A DNA stretch of 64,000 bases from Sphingobacterium chungjuense (GTDB taxonomy: Bacteria; Bacteroidota; Bacteroidia; Sphingobacteriales; Sphingobacteriaceae), in NCBI RefSeq assembly GCF_011316935.1, contig NZ_WLYS01000003.1:248001-312000 (forward strand), given 5' to 3'. Shown here piece after piece: positions 42,755-51,434 of this stretch. The translations under genes and the position numbers were made by a program. Position 1 is the first letter of the stretch. Each line of letters opens with the position of its first letter. Below the pieces are notes generated by a model. It was given only the letters and a program-made list of their open reading frames with translations. It was not told the origin of the DNA and made no database searches.

Positions 42755-44440
42755 TTATAGGTTTCCTTTTTTCAATTCGCTTACTGCATAGTCTACTGCA
42801 CGAGCGGTTAATGCCATGTACGTTAGTGAAGGGTTGACACAAGCTCCAGAAGCCATAGCCGCACCATCGGTCACAAAAACATTCTTCGCATCCCAAACTT
42901 GATTATGCTTGTTCAATACCGAATTTTTAGGATCTGTACCCATACGTGCTGTTCCCATCTCATGGATACCTTGACCGAAGCCATATCCACTATCATAAGT
43001 ATGCACATCTTTGGCACCGACAGATTCCAACATTTCTTGCATTTCAGACATCATGTCTGGTCTCATTTTCTTCTCATTGTCTTTGATCTCCATGTCCATT
43101 TTCAAGACTGGCAGTCCCCACTTATCTTTCACGGATTTGTCTAGAGAGATCTTGTTTTCATGGTATGGCAATATTTCGCCAAATGCGGTAAAACCGACAC
43201 TCCAATTACCCGGTTCGGTCATCGCATCTTTCCATGCACCACCGACCGACATTTCAGCCACCTCGCCAGACCAACGGCCACGACTAGCGGCACCTTGATA
43301 TCCAAATCCACGTACATAATCGCGCTTCTTATCGTCGCCCGGTACATTTTGGAAACGTGGCACGTATAGTCCTGTCGGACGACGCCCATAGAAATACTTA
43401 TCTTCGAATCCTTCAATTCGTCCACCAGCACCTAAGCGAAAATGGTGATCCATCGCATTGTGACCTAGCTCGCCACTGCTGCTTCCCAATCCGCCTTCCC
43501 AAATATCGGTAGCGGAGTTCATCAATACCCATGTAGAGTTGAATGCCGACGCACAGACAAATACCACTTTTGCATAGTATTCGTATGTTTTTCCTGTTTC
43601 TGCATCTACAATCTCTACTCCGGTAGCTTTCTGTGTGTCTTTATCGTACAAGATACGCGTCACGATAGAGAAAGGGCGCAAGGTCAGATTTCCAGTTTTC
43701 ATAGCTGGCGGCAATGTGGATGATTGCGTACTAAAGTATGCACCGAAGTTACAACCTAACCAACATTGATTTTGATACTGACAATTAACCCTTCCATGAT
43801 GAGGAACGGTGATATTGGCGGTACGCCCCATGATAAAGTGACGTTTGCCACCATAGTTTTTCTTAATACGCTCTACGATATCTTTCTCCACCGCGTTGAA
43901 AGGCATCGCTGGCATAAAATCACCATCTGGCAATACATCCAGACCATCTCTATTTCCTGATATCCCAGCCCATTTCTCTGCATAGCTATACCAAGGTGCA
44001 ATATCTTTATAACGAATCGGCCAATCGGTACCGTGACCATCCTTCAAGTTAGCTTCGAAATCCAGATCAGAAAAACGGTAACTTTGACGTCCCCACATTA
44101 GAGAGCGACCACCAACGTGATAACCTCTGTACCAGTCAAAACGTTTCTCTTCGGTATACGGGCTTTCTTTTTCGTTTACCCAGAAATCAAGATTTTTTTC
44201 ATTTAAAGCGTAGTCGCGACGCAGTACTGGATAGTCTTCTTCCATCTGTTGGGTACGACCTCCACGGTGCTCATATTCCCAAGTATCTTTATTAGCATGA
44301 TAGTCTTTTACGTGTTCTACATTACGTCCACGTTCTAGCATGATAGTTTTTAGGCCTTTTTCCGTCAACTCTTTAGCGGCCCATCCGCCACTGATTCCGG
44401 AACCTATAACAATTGCGTCATACGTATTACTTTGTACCAT
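42755..44440 (-). CDS. GMC family oxidoreductase (glucoside 3-dehydrogenase-like)
   Basis: This 561-residue flavoprotein binds FAD through AIVIGSGISGGWAAKELTEK (GxGxxG near residue 13). The catalytic pair is in GIHEMGTARMG (His) and ACVNPSLTYMAL (Asn). The protein has no signal peptide of its own, so export would rely on the Tat-signal small subunit two genes downstream. Related LacA-type enzymes oxidise the C3 hydroxyl of glycosides. Other GMC substrates (gluconate, choline) are possible, but the operon favours a sugar. It lies 32 bp after the permease gene. Confidence 0.9.
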   Translation of the reverse strand: MVQSNTYDAIVIGSGISGGWAAKELTEKGLKTIMLERGRNVEHVKDYHANKDTWEYEHRGGRTQQMEEDYPVLRRDYALNEKNLDFWVNEKESPYTEEKRFDWYRGYHVGGRSLMWGRQSYRFSDLDFEANLKDGHGTDWPIRYKDIAPWYSYAEKWAGISGNRDGLDVLPDGDFMPAMPFNAVEKDIVERIKKNYGGKRHFIMGRTANITVPHHGRVNCQYQNQCWLGCNFGAYFSTQSSTLPPAMKTGNLTLRPFSIVTRILYDKDTQKATGVEIVDAETGKTYEYYAKVVFVCASAFNSTWVLMNSATDIWEGGLGSSSGELGHNAMDHHFRLGAGGRIEGFEDKYFYGRRPTGLYVPRFQNVPGDDKKRDYVRGFGYQGAASRGRWSGEVAEMSVGGAWKDAMTEPGNWSVGFTAFGEILPYHENKISLDKSVKDKWGLPVLKMDMEIKDNEKKMRPDMMSEMQEMLESVGAKDVHTYDSGYGFGQGIHEMGTARMGTDPKNSVLNKHNQVWDAKNVFVTDGAAMASGACVNPSLTYMALTARAVDYAVSELKKGNL

Positions 44441-44472
44441 TATCTCGTGTTTTATAATTTCCCAAATACTAT

Positions 44473-45690
44473 TTATTCTGCATTAGCTACGTTTCTTGTT
44501 GTCGTGTCTTTAAACATCAACAAGAAGATCACTAATACGGCAAATGCAATTCCGGCCGGAATTAACCAGATGGTCTCCCAATTATGACCACCATCAGCCG
44601 TTACATAACTTTCTACAATCTTACCCGACAACAAGGATCCAATCAACATACCTACACCATAAGTTGCTAAAGAGATGAAACCCTGTGCCGCACTTTTAAT
44701 TTTTGGCCCGGCCAATTTGTCTGTATAAATCTGACCTGTAACGAAGAAAAAGTCGTAACAGATACCATGTAAGACAATACCCATTACCAACATCCAATAT
44801 CCCTGACCGGCATCGCCGAATGCAAAAAATGCATATCGCAAGACCCAAGCCAACATACCGATACCCAACATCTTCTTAACGCCCAAACGCACAAATAAGA
44901 AAGGCATTACTAAGAGAAATAAAGTCTCAGATACTTGGCCTAATGACTGTATCGCTGCAGCAGATTGCATACCGATCTCATTCAGATAGATATTGGTAAA
45001 GTTATAATAGAAGGTAAGCGGAACGCAGATCGCTATGGATGACAAGAAGAACAACAAGAATGACTTGTTTTTCAACAAAGCAAAAGCTTCCAAACCAAGA
45101 ATCTCGCCGATCGTTGTTTTCTCATTTTTCTTTGTTGGAGGTGTATCAGGCAAGAATAGACTGAAAATCGCCAAGATACCAGATGCAGCCGCTGCCAGAA
45201 TAAAGGTTAGCTGCAAAGAATTTGTTTTCTCCCATGATAACCAGCCAATCACTAATCCGGCAATGATCCATCCTATTGTACCAAAAACACGAATACCGGG
45301 AAACTGTCTTTCGGTATCGGTCAATTGGCGAAAGGAAACAGAATTAGCCAATGCCAAAGTAGGCATAAAGCAAACCATGTACGCCATGACGATGGGTAAA
45401 AAGTCATCGAAGGAAGTCAACGTAGAAGCGTAATACAATAGACCAGCACCGATAAGGTGCAATAGACCTAAAATACGCTGTGCTGCAAAGTATTTATCGG
45501 CGATCATACCGATAATAAAGGGCGCTATGATCGCCCCAATGGACTGCGAAAGAAACGCAAGACCTACATCGCTATCGGAAGCGAGTAAATTATTTTTGAC
45601 AAAAGTGCCTAAAGTGACAAACCATGCTCCCCAAATGAAAAATTCGAGAAACATCATGAAAGACAACTTAAATCTAGTAGCGAAGGACAT
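44473..45690 (-). CDS. NupG/XapB-type nucleoside (or sugar) permease, MFS
   Basis: This 405-residue permease has 12 membrane helices. The start RFKLSFMMFLEFFIWGAWFV, DSDVGLAFLSQSIGAIIAP and GMIADKYFAAQRILG match the NupG/XapB nucleoside/H+ symporter group. In Bacteroidota operons like this one they may move sugar derivatives instead of nucleosides. It lies between an isomerase (92 bp upstream) and GMC (32 bp downstream). Confidence 0.85.
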   Translation of the reverse strand: MSFATRFKLSFMMFLEFFIWGAWFVTLGTFVKNNLLASDSDVGLAFLSQSIGAIIAPFIIGMIADKYFAAQRILGLLHLIGAGLLYYASTLTSFDDFLPIVMAYMVCFMPTLALANSVSFRQLTDTERQFPGIRVFGTIGWIIAGLVIGWLSWEKTNSLQLTFILAAAASGILAIFSLFLPDTPPTKKNEKTTIGEILGLEAFALLKNKSFLLFFLSSIAICVPLTFYYNFTNIYLNEIGMQSAAAIQSLGQVSETLFLLVMPFLFVRLGVKKMLGIGMLAWVLRYAFFAFGDAGQGYWMLVMGIVLHGICYDFFFVTGQIYTDKLAGPKIKSAAQGFISLATYGVGMLIGSLLSGKIVESYVTADGGHNWETIWLIPAGIAFAVLVIFLLMFKDTTTRNVANAE

Positions 45691-45782
45691 ACAAATGGTT
45701 TATAAATTTGTTTTTTAAAAATAGTGAAAAATTCGAGATTCTAAAGATCTATAACAATGTGTTAACAATTCAATTTTACGGT

Positions 45783-46697
45783 TTACCGAAAGGAGTCTAC
45801 CGCGCGGTAAGCCTGGACCAAGCGCTCCTCGCCTTCTTTACCAGACTGAGACATACCATGTTCCATACCGACGACGCCTTTGTACTCTTTTTGGTGCAAC
45901 CACTTAAAAATATTTAAAAAATTAATTTCACCAGTGGTCGGTTCATTACGCCCAGGATTGTCACCGACTTGCACATATGCAATTTCACTCCAGCATAGTT
46001 CCATCAGTTTGATGAGATTACCTTCGTTTTTCTGCTGATGATACACATCGTATAAAATCTTACAGGACGGGCTATCGACAGCTTTGCAGATCTCATAGGT
46101 CTGATCGGTAAAACGCAAAAATAAATCTGGTGTATCACTTAATGGTTCCAGCACCATGCTAATACCGTGTGGTTCGAAGATCTCTGCGCCACGTTTTAGG
46201 CTTTCGATTACATTGGCCGTTTGTACACCAATTGGAAGTCTGCGGTCGTAATCACCGGGAACGACAGTGACCCATTTGGCATTGACGCGCTTAGCCACTT
46301 CGACAGATTCTCTACAGCCTTTCAAGAAAATATCAAGATGTTCCTGTTTTCCAGCAGCTAAAGTATTTTGTCCGTTCCCCCCTTTTGGCACTACAAACAC
46401 CCCCATTCGCATTCCGAGTTTGGCTAGCAGTTCTCCAATTTGCGTTTGCTCGCGCTCGGAGCGAGAAGGCATACCATTATCTTCAATACTGCGAAACCCA
46501 AGGTCATGCATATATTGAATCTCATCTAAAAAGTTTTTGCCAGCACTGGCAGCAAACATACCTTGATGTGGAGCGTAGTCGAGATTAAAAGTAGCGTTGG
46601 AGTTAGGAGATGTGGTTGCCCAAGCATTTCCGTGAGGCAATACGGTAGATGCACCTACAGCGAGGGCACTTTTTTTAAGAAAATCCATTCTATTCAT
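45783..46697 (-). CDS. Sugar isomerase/epimerase, hydroxypyruvate isomerase-like TIM barrel
   Basis: This 304-residue protein starts with a hydrophobic leader (MDFLKKSALAVGASTVLP) that looks like a signal. The barrel has YMHDLGFRSIEDNG, VLEPLSDTPDLFLRF (metal Glu), CKILYDVYHQQKNEGNL (metal Asp and His), VQVGDNPGRNEPTTGEINF and VGMEHG (metal Glu). This fits hydroxypyruvate isomerase-like members of the AP-endonuclease-2 superfamily. The likely role is isomerisation or C-C cleavage of a keto-sugar. It is the first gene of the five-gene operon. An ATG at codon 4 is an equal alternative start. Confidence 0.88.
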   Translation of the reverse strand: MNRMDFLKKSALAVGASTVLPHGNAWATTSPNSNATFNLDYAPHQGMFAASAGKNFLDEIQYMHDLGFRSIEDNGMPSRSEREQTQIGELLAKLGMRMGVFVVPKGGNGQNTLAAGKQEHLDIFLKGCRESVEVAKRVNAKWVTVVPGDYDRRLPIGVQTANVIESLKRGAEIFEPHGISMVLEPLSDTPDLFLRFTDQTYEICKAVDSPSCKILYDVYHQQKNEGNLIKLMELCWSEIAYVQVGDNPGRNEPTTGEINFLNIFKWLHQKEYKGVVGMEHGMSQSGKEGEERLVQAYRAVDSFR

Positions 46698-46842
46698 AAC
46701 ACAGCTTTATACAATTCGATCCGCAATGCACGGACCAGTCAGAAGCTAGTAAGTGTTTACTCATGAATTGTTTTATATTGGTAAATGACTCGAAAGATAG
46801 GAAATTCGAACCATAACATCGATAACAAATCGGTTACAAAAT

Positions 46843-46914
46843 AAAAAAATCATCCTCTGATAATCTGGAAACGAACTCAAAAATTCTTTCCAAATCGTAA
46901 GAAGATGATTTTTT
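46843..46914 (-). terminator. Terminator after the NtrC-type regulator gene
   Basis: The outer stem AAAAAATCATC / GATGATTTTTT (about 46843-46853 with 46904-46914) closes a 50-nt loop that may fold further. On the minus strand it ends in a long T-run before TATTTTG. It sits 20 bp after the stop codon of the gene at 46934. Confidence 0.55.
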
Positions 46915-46933
46915 ATAGCGCAGTAAGTGTACG

Positions 46934-48289
46934 CTAATGCTCGAGCTTATATTGCTTCAATCTACTATCCAACTCGGATGCAGACAAGCCAACAGCCTGT
47001 GCCACAAGATCCCTGCGACCATTGTATTTAGCCAACTGAAAATCGAGATACAAAGTTTCTACATGTTGTTGGTATTCTTCTATAGACTCGAATGCATCCA
47101 AGTCTACCATCTTGCGGCTTTTAGAATTGGGTTGTGAAGGGTTTGCAAAAGATTCAACTTCTTTCGCAGTAATATTTTTGCCACTTAAGATGATGAGACG
47201 CTCTACCATATTGCGCAATTCGCGAATATTTCCCGTCCAAGGCAAAGCTTGCAATGCTTTCATCGCGTCGCTCGTAAACTCTTTGACAGGCATGCTATAC
47301 TCTCCGCAAATTTCTTCACAGAAAGCGCGTGCAATAATAGGAATATCTCCTTTGCGTTCGTTCAATGGAGGTACATGGATCAAGATCACACTTAAACGGT
47401 GGTACAAGTCCATTCGGAAATTGCCTTCCTCGATCTCACGTAGCAAATCTTTGTTGGTCGCGGCGATCACACGCACATTTACTGAAATCTCTTTATCACC
47501 ACCGACGCGAGTAATCTTATGCTCTTGCAAAGCGCGCAACACTTTGGCTTGTGCCGACAGGCTCATGTCGCCAATCTCGTCCAAGAAAAGCGTACCGCCG
47601 CTGGCTTGCTCAAATTTACCAATTCGTTGTTTTACAGCTGACGTAAATGATCCTTTTTCGTGCCCGAATAATTCGGATTCAATGAGTTCGGAAGGGATTG
47701 CAGCACAGTTTACCTCAATTAATGGTGCCGAGGACCGTTCTGATTTTTCATGCAACCAACGAGCTACCAATTCTTTACCCGCACCGTTTGCGCCGGTAAC
47801 CAGTACACGAGCATCTGTAGGTGCTACCTTGTCAATGGTATCTTTGATTAAGGTAATGCCGCTTGATTCGCCTAAGATCTCTTTGGTTTTAGAAACTCTT
47901 TTCTTTAGAACTTTGGTTTCCTTTACCAAAGAGCCTTTCTCCAACGCATTGCGCACGGTAATCAAAAGGCGGTTCAGATCCAACGGTTTCTCTAAAAAGT
48001 CAAAAGCTCCTTTTCGAGCTGCTTCTACGGCAGTCTCAATAGTACCATGACCGGAAATCATGATAAAAGGCGTATCCGTAAACGTCTTAGAAGTACTAAG
48101 CACTTCCATGCCATCCATCTTATTCATCTTGATATCACATAATACCAAGTCGATTTTTTCTTTTTTTAGAATATCTAGAGCGTCGCTACCATTATCTACA
48201 TCGAGGACTTTATAATCTTCGTATTCTAAAATATCCCGTAGCGAGCTACGGATTGGTCTTTCATCGTCAATAATTAGTACTGTAGTCAT
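46934..48289 (-). CDS. NtrC-family sigma-54-dependent response regulator
   Basis: This 451-residue regulator has a receiver domain (phospho-acceptor Asp in LVLCDIKMNKMDG, near 52), a central AAA+ domain and a Fis-type HTH (RRDLVAQAVGLSASELDSRL). Walker A is VTGANGAGKELVARWLH, Walker B is GGTLFLDEIGDMS. The sigma-54 contact loop, normally GAFTGA, reads GSFTSA (in HEKGSFTSAVKQRIGKFEQ), with two substitutions. The GSFTSA form seems common in Bacteroidota members. No cognate kinase is adjacent; the PAS kinase at 51.4 kb is a distant candidate. It is upstream of the RNase P RNA on the same strand but transcribed after it. Confidence 0.93.
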   Translation of the reverse strand: MTTVLIIDDERPIRSSLRDILEYEDYKVLDVDNGSDALDILKKEKIDLVLCDIKMNKMDGMEVLSTSKTFTDTPFIMISGHGTIETAVEAARKGAFDFLEKPLDLNRLLITVRNALEKGSLVKETKVLKKRVSKTKEILGESSGITLIKDTIDKVAPTDARVLVTGANGAGKELVARWLHEKSERSSAPLIEVNCAAIPSELIESELFGHEKGSFTSAVKQRIGKFEQASGGTLFLDEIGDMSLSAQAKVLRALQEHKITRVGGDKEISVNVRVIAATNKDLLREIEEGNFRMDLYHRLSVILIHVPPLNERKGDIPIIARAFCEEICGEYSMPVKEFTSDAMKALQALPWTGNIRELRNMVERLIILSGKNITAKEVESFANPSQPNSKSRKMVDLDAFESIEEYQQHVETLYLDFQLAKYNGRRDLVAQAVGLSASELDSRLKQYKLEH

Positions 48290-48359
48290 CTATGACAAAT
48301 ATTTAAAGTATCGTCAATATATAGGAAACTTTCTTATATACTATGCAATATGCAAAAAA

Positions 48360-48741
48360 GAAGCAAACCTTATAAGCCGGGTTCTGTGCCCAACTTACGT
48401 TGAGCCTCTATCATTTATCTACGCTTGCATTCGCACGCAAGCTGTATCAACCTACCCATTGCAGATGTCCGAAGACAAAAGGCGAGCCACCTTTTCCGAA
48501 GTCTGCAACCTATTTGGTTTTTCAACACACGAGGTTTACCGCGATGCATATCACTATACAAAGCCGTGAGCTCTTACCTCACGTTTTCACCCTTACCTCT
48601 TTCCAGAGGCGGTCTATTTTCTGTGGCACTTTCTATCGCATTCCGAAAAATGCGCCTTCCCGTTAGGAAGCGTGTTGCTCTGCGTTGCCCGGACTTTCCT
48701 CTCCTCTAATAATAGAGCAGCGATAGAACCAGTTTGCTTCC
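48360..48741 (-). ncRNA. rnpB: RNase P RNA component
   Basis: On the minus strand the diagnostic class A segments are present: GAGGAAAGTCCGGGCAACGC near the 5' end (CR-I) and the 3' conserved GGCACAGAACCCGGCTTATA (CR-V region). The 5' and 3' ends pair as helix P1 (GAAGCAAAC with GTTTGCTTC), setting the boundaries. The transcript ends in a T-run (48354-48359). With about 382 nt it has the usual bacterial length. It matures tRNA 5' ends as the catalytic part of RNase P. Confidence 0.97.
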
Positions 48742-48746
48742 GCAGG

Positions 48747-48754
48747 CAAAAGTA
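48747..48754 (-). promoter_or_regulatory. -7 element (TACTTTTG) of rnpB
   Basis: On the minus strand TACTTTTG ends 6 nt before the predicted RNA 5' end at 48741, exactly as expected for the Bacteroidota consensus TAnnTTTG. Confidence 0.75.
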
Positions 48755-48823
48755 AACAATAATTCATAAACGTTTACGACGAAAGCCCACAAAGCAAGAA
48801 AAACACTTACCTTCGTCATCCAA

Positions 48824-49750
48824 ATGATGAAATCCCACACTCCTTATATTGTAATGTTTCTTTTTTTACTAGCTGGCTCTTGTAAATACCTAGCTCGTAT
48901 CAATGAATCAGCATATGATCCAAAAGCTCCTGACGCGATAACTACGCAGAATTTAGATCAAAAATTAGTGGACGACGCACCTCCAGCGACAGGTGAAAAC
49001 AGCAATATGTATTTGGGAAATCCCTCCAACGCACAACCAAATTACATTTTAAAAAACAACTTCTTAATTAATCTCCCTTATTACAGCCTTTCTTACGATG
49101 CAGATCGAGGAATTGCGAACTGGGTCAGTTGGCATTTAAACCAAGACGGCCTCGTGAGTAACACTTCGCGACGCGATAATTATGCGGAATACCAGGGCCT
49201 GCCCGAAAGTTGGCACATGGTACATCCTAAAAATTATAGTGGTTCTGGCTTTGACCGTGGACATCATTGTCCTTCTGCTGACCGGCTTACGTCAGAAAAC
49301 GCCAATGCAGCGACTTTTTTAATGATTAACATACTTCCACAAGCGCCCAACAACAATCAAGGTGTGTGGAATAATTTTGAAATGTACCTACGACGCCGCG
49401 TCGCAGAAGGCAATGAGATTTATGTAATTATGGGATCTTACGGCCAAGGTGGCATAGGCAAACAAGGATATGCCACGCGGATAGACAGTGGTCGAGTGGC
49501 TGTTCCTTCCCATATCTGGAAGATCGCCGTTATTCTACCAGAAGGTGACAACGATATACAGCGTATAGCAGCTGGTGAAGCAGAAATTATAGCTATAAAC
49601 ACGCCAAACAGTGAATCGGTTAGCTCTTCATGGAGGAAATATTTGGTTACAATTCGCGATCTAGAAAAGGCTACAGGACATAATTTCTTATCGGAATTGA
49701 GCATAGAAATTCAAGATAAACTGGAAATAGAATTGTCCAAAGCAGCATAA
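48824..49750 (+). CDS. DNA/RNA non-specific endonuclease (NucA type), lipoprotein
   Basis: This 308-residue exported nuclease has lipobox LLAGSC (Cys20) and the DNA/RNA non-specific endonuclease domain. The active-site motif is FDRGHHCPSADR (DRGH, catalytic His near 147), followed by NAATFLMINILPQAPNNNQG with the metal Asn. N-terminally it begins with a linker of low complexity (35-65). The family degrades nucleic acids outside the cytoplasm and uses one Mg2+ ion. It could supply phosphate or nucleosides. A near-consensus -7 (TACCTTCG) lies about 10 bp upstream of the double ATG. Confidence 0.93.
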   Translation: MMKSHTPYIVMFLFLLAGSCKYLARINESAYDPKAPDAITTQNLDQKLVDDAPPATGENSNMYLGNPSNAQPNYILKNNFLINLPYYSLSYDADRGIANWVSWHLNQDGLVSNTSRRDNYAEYQGLPESWHMVHPKNYSGSGFDRGHHCPSADRLTSENANAATFLMINILPQAPNNNQGVWNNFEMYLRRRVAEGNEIYVIMGSYGQGGIGKQGYATRIDSGRVAVPSHIWKIAVILPEGDNDIQRIAAGEAEIIAINTPNSESVSSSWRKYLVTIRDLEKATGHNFLSELSIEIQDKLEIELSKAA

Positions 49751-49861
49751 TCACGGTTGAATCAACTGAAATTACCAATCCAAGCTATAAATCGAGACTA
49801 GGCACTAATAATTAACAATTTGGCAATATACCACTCAAGGGATATTTCTTATATTCACCGT

Positions 49862-50206
49862 ATGAAATTCTCACATTTACCGCTACTTCTTATCACAGCG
49901 CTTATTTTTCTATCATCATGCGCTGCTATGTTCTCTCGCTATAACACCTACATGGAAGAATGGAAAGGTCAAGATGAGGAACTTGTATACTTGGTATACG
50001 GTCCACCTATGAGAAATCAGGAATTAAGAGATGGACGTAAACTCATTGCCTATGATTTCCAATCTACAGGAACAGAACAGTCGCTGTACTGCTCGATCAA
50101 TTTTGAATTGCAAGATAGCATTGTCATGTCTGCTAAATACACTGGAAACATTGGCGCTATAAGACGACATATCAAAGGCCCCAACGGTCCTAAGCTGGTA
50201 GAGTAA
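49862..50206 (+). CDS. Small lipoprotein of unknown function
   Basis: This 114-residue protein has lipobox LSSCA (Cys20) after MKFSHLPLLLITALIFLSSC. The mature part contains YMEEWKGQDEELVYLVYGPP and LIAYDFQSTGTEQSLYCSIN, which resembles small outer-membrane SmpA/OmlA-like domains (a linker to a short beta-sheet). The start was set at 49862, since it opens the signal peptide. Function is unknown. A weak hairpin with AACGTATT / AATACGTT arms lies over and after the stop codon. Confidence 0.65.
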   Translation: MKFSHLPLLLITALIFLSSCAAMFSRYNTYMEEWKGQDEELVYLVYGPPMRNQELRDGRKLIAYDFQSTGTEQSLYCSINFELQDSIVMSAKYTGNIGAIRRHIKGPNGPKLVE

Positions 50207-50253
50207 CGTATTTTGCACGTACACCTAATCCATACAGAACTCAATAATACGTT

Positions 50254-50535
50254 TTAAACTAAGGATTGATAGATTCTTGATCTGCGTTGGCTAGACAAAA
50301 TCAAATTAAATGCTCGCTCACTGAACGTTGCCAAATCTTTGGTAAAGCTCATTTTGCCTTTGAACACTTTGGTACAATAGGATAAGATATTATGCAATGT
50401 ATTCTTGTCCAAATCTGACGAAATTATATTATAAAGAAATTTACGAAGTAGTTCTACATCACCTAAATCTAATGTCTGGATAACCTTATTAGACATAAGG
50501 TATTGATCTATTGTGGTCACTAAATTAATATTCAT
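50254..50535 (-). CDS. Small soluble protein of unknown function with strong ribosome-binding site
   Basis: This 93-residue protein, MNINLVTTIDQYLMSNK..., is helix-rich, without signal or membrane segment (for example DVELLRKFLYNIISSDLD, KGKMSFTKDLATFSERAFNL and SSQRRSRIYQSLV). I do not recognise a family. A perfect AGGAGG (50542-50547 on the minus strand) lies 6 nt before the ATG, which is unusual in Bacteroidota and supports efficient translation. It stands alone. Confidence 0.6.
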   Translation of the reverse strand: MNINLVTTIDQYLMSNKVIQTLDLGDVELLRKFLYNIISSDLDKNTLHNILSYCTKVFKGKMSFTKDLATFSERAFNLILSSQRRSRIYQSLV

Positions 50536-50541
50536 ATCCGC

Positions 50542-50547
50542 TCCTCC
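50542..50547 (-). promoter_or_regulatory. Consensus Shine-Dalgarno AGGAGG of the 50254 gene
   Basis: On the minus strand the sequence reads AAGGAGGAGCGGAT then ATG, with a 6-nt spacer. Most genes in this window lack any Shine-Dalgarno sequence, so this one stands out. Confidence 0.75.
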
Positions 50548-50726
50548 TTACCGTTACTTAAAATTTTGGTTTACAATTAACCAATCATTAATAATAACGT
50601 CATAGTAGCTAAAGATGTTTCATAAGCTACTAGAAATGATATACTGGAAATGACGAAGTATTAATCCGACAGCAACCTGTGTTTAGTACATGCTATTGCA
50701 GTTAATACGTTAACCGAGTTAGAATA

Positions 50727-51065
50727 CTAGGCTTTCTTCACGAATTCTGATTTCAACGCCATCGCACCGAAACCTTCAATTTTGCAATCAATATTGTGAT
50801 CACTATCCACTAAACGAATATTCTTCACCTTGGTACCTGCTTTAATACCTTTTGGTGCACCTTTTACGGGTAAATTTTTAATAATGACAATACTATCACC
50901 ATTTTGCAGGATATTTCCATTACTATCTTTAACGACCAACGCGTTGGTATCAGATGTATTTTCATCATTATTCCACTCATGTCCACATTCTGGGCATATC
51001 ATTAAAGCATCCATTTCATAGACATAAACGGATTGGCACTTTGGGCAAGGAGGTATAGTACTCAA
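50727..51065 (-). CDS. yjdM: Zinc ribbon protein YjdM (PhnA family)
   Basis: This 112-residue protein has an N-terminal zinc ribbon with CPKC (residues 7-10) and CPEC (24-27), then a PhnA-type beta domain ([19 protein letters not shown] strand, [20 protein letters not shown] and [18 protein letters not shown]). Despite the name phnA, the family has no proven role in phosphonate metabolism. The start is a TTG at 51065: the next ATG lies inside the ribbon (residue 18), an upstream in-frame stop excludes a longer form, and known homologues begin just before CPKC. A consensus promoter lies 21 bp upstream. Confidence 0.9.
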   Translation of the reverse strand: MSTIPPCPKCQSVYVYEMDALMICPECGHEWNNDENTSDTNALVVKDSNGNILQNGDSIVIIKNLPVKGAPKGIKAGTKVKNIRLVDSDHNIDCKIEGFGAMALKSEFVKKA

Positions 51066-51086
51066 TGTAATTTCTTTTTAGATCGC

Positions 51087-51094
51087 CAAAGATA
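51087..51094 (-). promoter_or_regulatory. -7 element (TATCTTTG) of yjdM
   Basis: On the minus strand TATCTTTG followed by G fits the consensus; transcription would start near 51081, 16 nt before the TTG start codon. Confidence 0.6.
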
Positions 51095-51434
51095 CGATAT
51101 ATTGACATAACCGGCTCAGATTAATCGGTACAATGTGAATCATAACATGCCCGCTATAGCTATCTACTTTTCCATACGCACTAACAAGAATTTTACAAAA
51201 GAACAGGAGCTATAATTGCTAGCATCTTTATCAGTTTTTTGACCAAAAAAGGACTAGTGTGAGCTATCAGAAGCCTTTAAAGTATCATTATAGACATCAG
51301 ACTATAGTGAGAAAGCTATGCTTTATTTGATCGTCATGCGACATTTTATAATTCAAAAAATCCTATTTTGCAACGAATAACTATCTACCGTACAATTCGC
51401 GCACAGTGATACTATTTAACCGAACATCTACATC
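51095..51434. other. Divergent intergenic region between yjdM and the histidine kinase gene
   Basis: I see no gene or hairpin of note. A one-base-short -7-like CTATTTTGC lies about 65 bp before the kinase start and may be its promoter. Confidence 0.3.

Noticed and set aside
45745..45780. TAACA-like repeats 11 bp apart near the isomerase stop (possible second PHO box)
   Set aside because: Only two imperfect units, inside an operon between two genes that have no phosphate role.
47112..48050. A 312-codon open frame opposite the NtrC-type regulator
   Set aside because: Long antisense frames are common opposite biased genes; the protein is Ser/Arg-rich without domain features, and the minus-strand gene has intact AAA+ motifs.
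48400..48709. Two overlapping open frames of about 90 codons on the plus strand
   Set aside because: They lie inside the RNase P RNA, which is on the opposite strand and clearly recognisable.
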